Assembly: GCA_004376975.1 (NCBI GenBank)
Contig: SOJA01000228.1
Coordinates: 1 to 6,966, forward strand
DNA length: 6,966 nucleotides
Direction of reading: 5' to 3'
Source: Candidatus Bathyarchaeota archaeon
GTDB taxonomy: Archaea > Thermoproteota > Bathyarchaeia > Bathyarchaeales > UBA233
The position numbers were made by a program, and so were the translations under genes. Shown piece by piece: positions 6,380 to 6,966 of the stretch. The number at the start of each line of letters is the position of its first letter. Position 1 is the first letter of the stretch. The notes under the pieces are model-generated. The model made no database searches and was not told the DNA's origin. It worked only from the letters and a program-made list of their open reading frames with translations.

Positions 6380-6966
6380 ATGAAGAACAACCCTGTTATT
6401 CAAACCATGCTTGACCACAGGTCAATCCGCAAGTACACAGATGAAACGCCTTCTGATGAAGTAATAGAGACAATTGTCAGGGCAGGTCAACAGGCGCCTT
6501 TCGCTTCTCAGTATTACAGTGTGCTACTGTCGCGAAATAAGGAGCGGAATCCTTGGAAAGCACCACTGCTGTTCACGATTTGTGTTGATTCTCATAAATT
6601 CGAACGCATCATGTCTAAAAGGAATTGGAAGTTAGTCACCAACGATCTTACATTAATGCTTTTCGGAGTCCAAGATGCAGCTTTGATGGCGGAGAATATG
6701 GTTATTGCAGGAAGAAGCTTGGGGCTTGGAAGCTGCTTCCTTGGAAGCGCACCGTACAGAGCTGACAAAATTGCAGAAGAGTATGACTTACCAAAAAGGG
6801 TGTTCCCTCTAGTACAGCTAGTGATGGGGTATCCCGCTGAAAACCCGCCGACACGACCACGCTATCCTATGGAATTCACTCTTTTTGAGAATAAATATCC
6901 CAAGCTGGATCAAAACATTATTTCAAAAGCCATGCGAACAATGGATGAAGGATACCTTGCACAAGA
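6380..6966 (+). CDS. Nitroreductase family FMN oxidoreductase, NfsA/FRP-like (3' end outside the window)
   Basis: An open frame of 195 complete codons that runs off the right edge. It is probably a flavin-dependent NAD(P)H oxidoreductase acting in the cytoplasm on nitro compounds, quinones or free flavin. The N-terminal FMN-phosphate motif HRSIRKY is at residues 13-19, followed by AGQQAPFASQYYS at 35-47, where family members usually have a PS/AP-rich loop. A helix with MAENMVIAGRSLGLGSCFLG lies at 103-122. VFPLVQLVMGYPAENPPTRPR at 141-161 resembles the NfsA/FRP subgroup, in which this part closes the flavin site. Homologues are about 200-250 residues, so only a short C-terminal piece should be missing. 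The ATG is supported by AAGGAGA just upstream. The physiological substrate cannot be read from the sequence. It lies 71 bases after the DUF998 gene and probably has its own promoter. Confidence 0.88.
   Translation, partial: MKNNPVIQTMLDHRSIRKYTDETPSDEVIETIVRAGQQAPFASQYYSVLLSRNKERNPWKAPLLFTICVDSHKFERIMSKRNWKLVTNDLTLMLFGVQDAALMAENMVIAGRSLGLGSCFLGSAPYRADKIAEEYDLPKRVFPLVQLVMGYPAENPPTRPRYPMEFTLFENKYPKLDQNIISKAMRTMDEGYLAQ

Noticed and set aside
1..6966. CRISPR arrays, tRNA genes, insertion sequences or defence genes
   Set aside because: No regularly spaced repeats, cloverleaf-like sequences, transposase motifs or terminal inverted repeats were seen on either strand.

Overview
The window is a compact, all-plus-strand stretch with seven genes, two of them cut by the window edges. 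It most likely comes from an archaeon. The first three genes are archaeal-type coenzyme A biosynthesis enzymes: an MfnA-like PLP decarboxylase, a fused CoaBC of the archaeal form, and the archaeal-type phosphopantetheine adenylyltransferase with a GGTFDEFHKGH start. Leaders are short, Shine-Dalgarno motifs sit a few bases before several starts, and AT-rich TATA-like boxes precede some genes. An uncultured TACK-type lineage such as Bathyarchaeia would fit the mixture of archaeal core genes and bacterial-looking accessory genes, but no single gene here proves that placement.

Positions 1-2286 form a CoA block. It starts with the C-terminal part of an aspartate/tyrosine decarboxylase (1-516), followed with zero spacing by coaBC (517-1770). 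After 39 bases comes archaeal coaD (1810-2286). If the decarboxylase makes beta-alanine from aspartate, the block would supply the beta-alanine, convert 4'-phosphopantothenate to 4'-phosphopantetheine, and adenylate it to dephospho-CoA. Pantoate kinase, phosphopantothenate synthetase and dephospho-CoA kinase are not in view.

Positions 2350-4299 hold a large S9-family (prolyl oligopeptidase) serine peptidase with an intact catalytic triad. It appears richer in G+C and in CGN arginine codons than coaBC, and looks like a bacterial-type gene acquired by transfer. Positions 4388-5521 encode a DUF763 protein with a C-terminal helix-hairpin-helix, a family of unestablished function. Then comes a 232-base gap with no convincing gene.

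Positions 5754-6308 encode a six-helix DUF998 membrane protein. From 6380 to the window end there is an NfsA/FRP-like nitroreductase with a strong AAGGAGA ribosome binding site; it runs off the right edge. No tRNA, rRNA, CRISPR array, insertion sequence or attachment site was seen. Apart from the CoA cluster and the DUF763 gene, this is an ordinary region, and I found no clear new multi-gene system.
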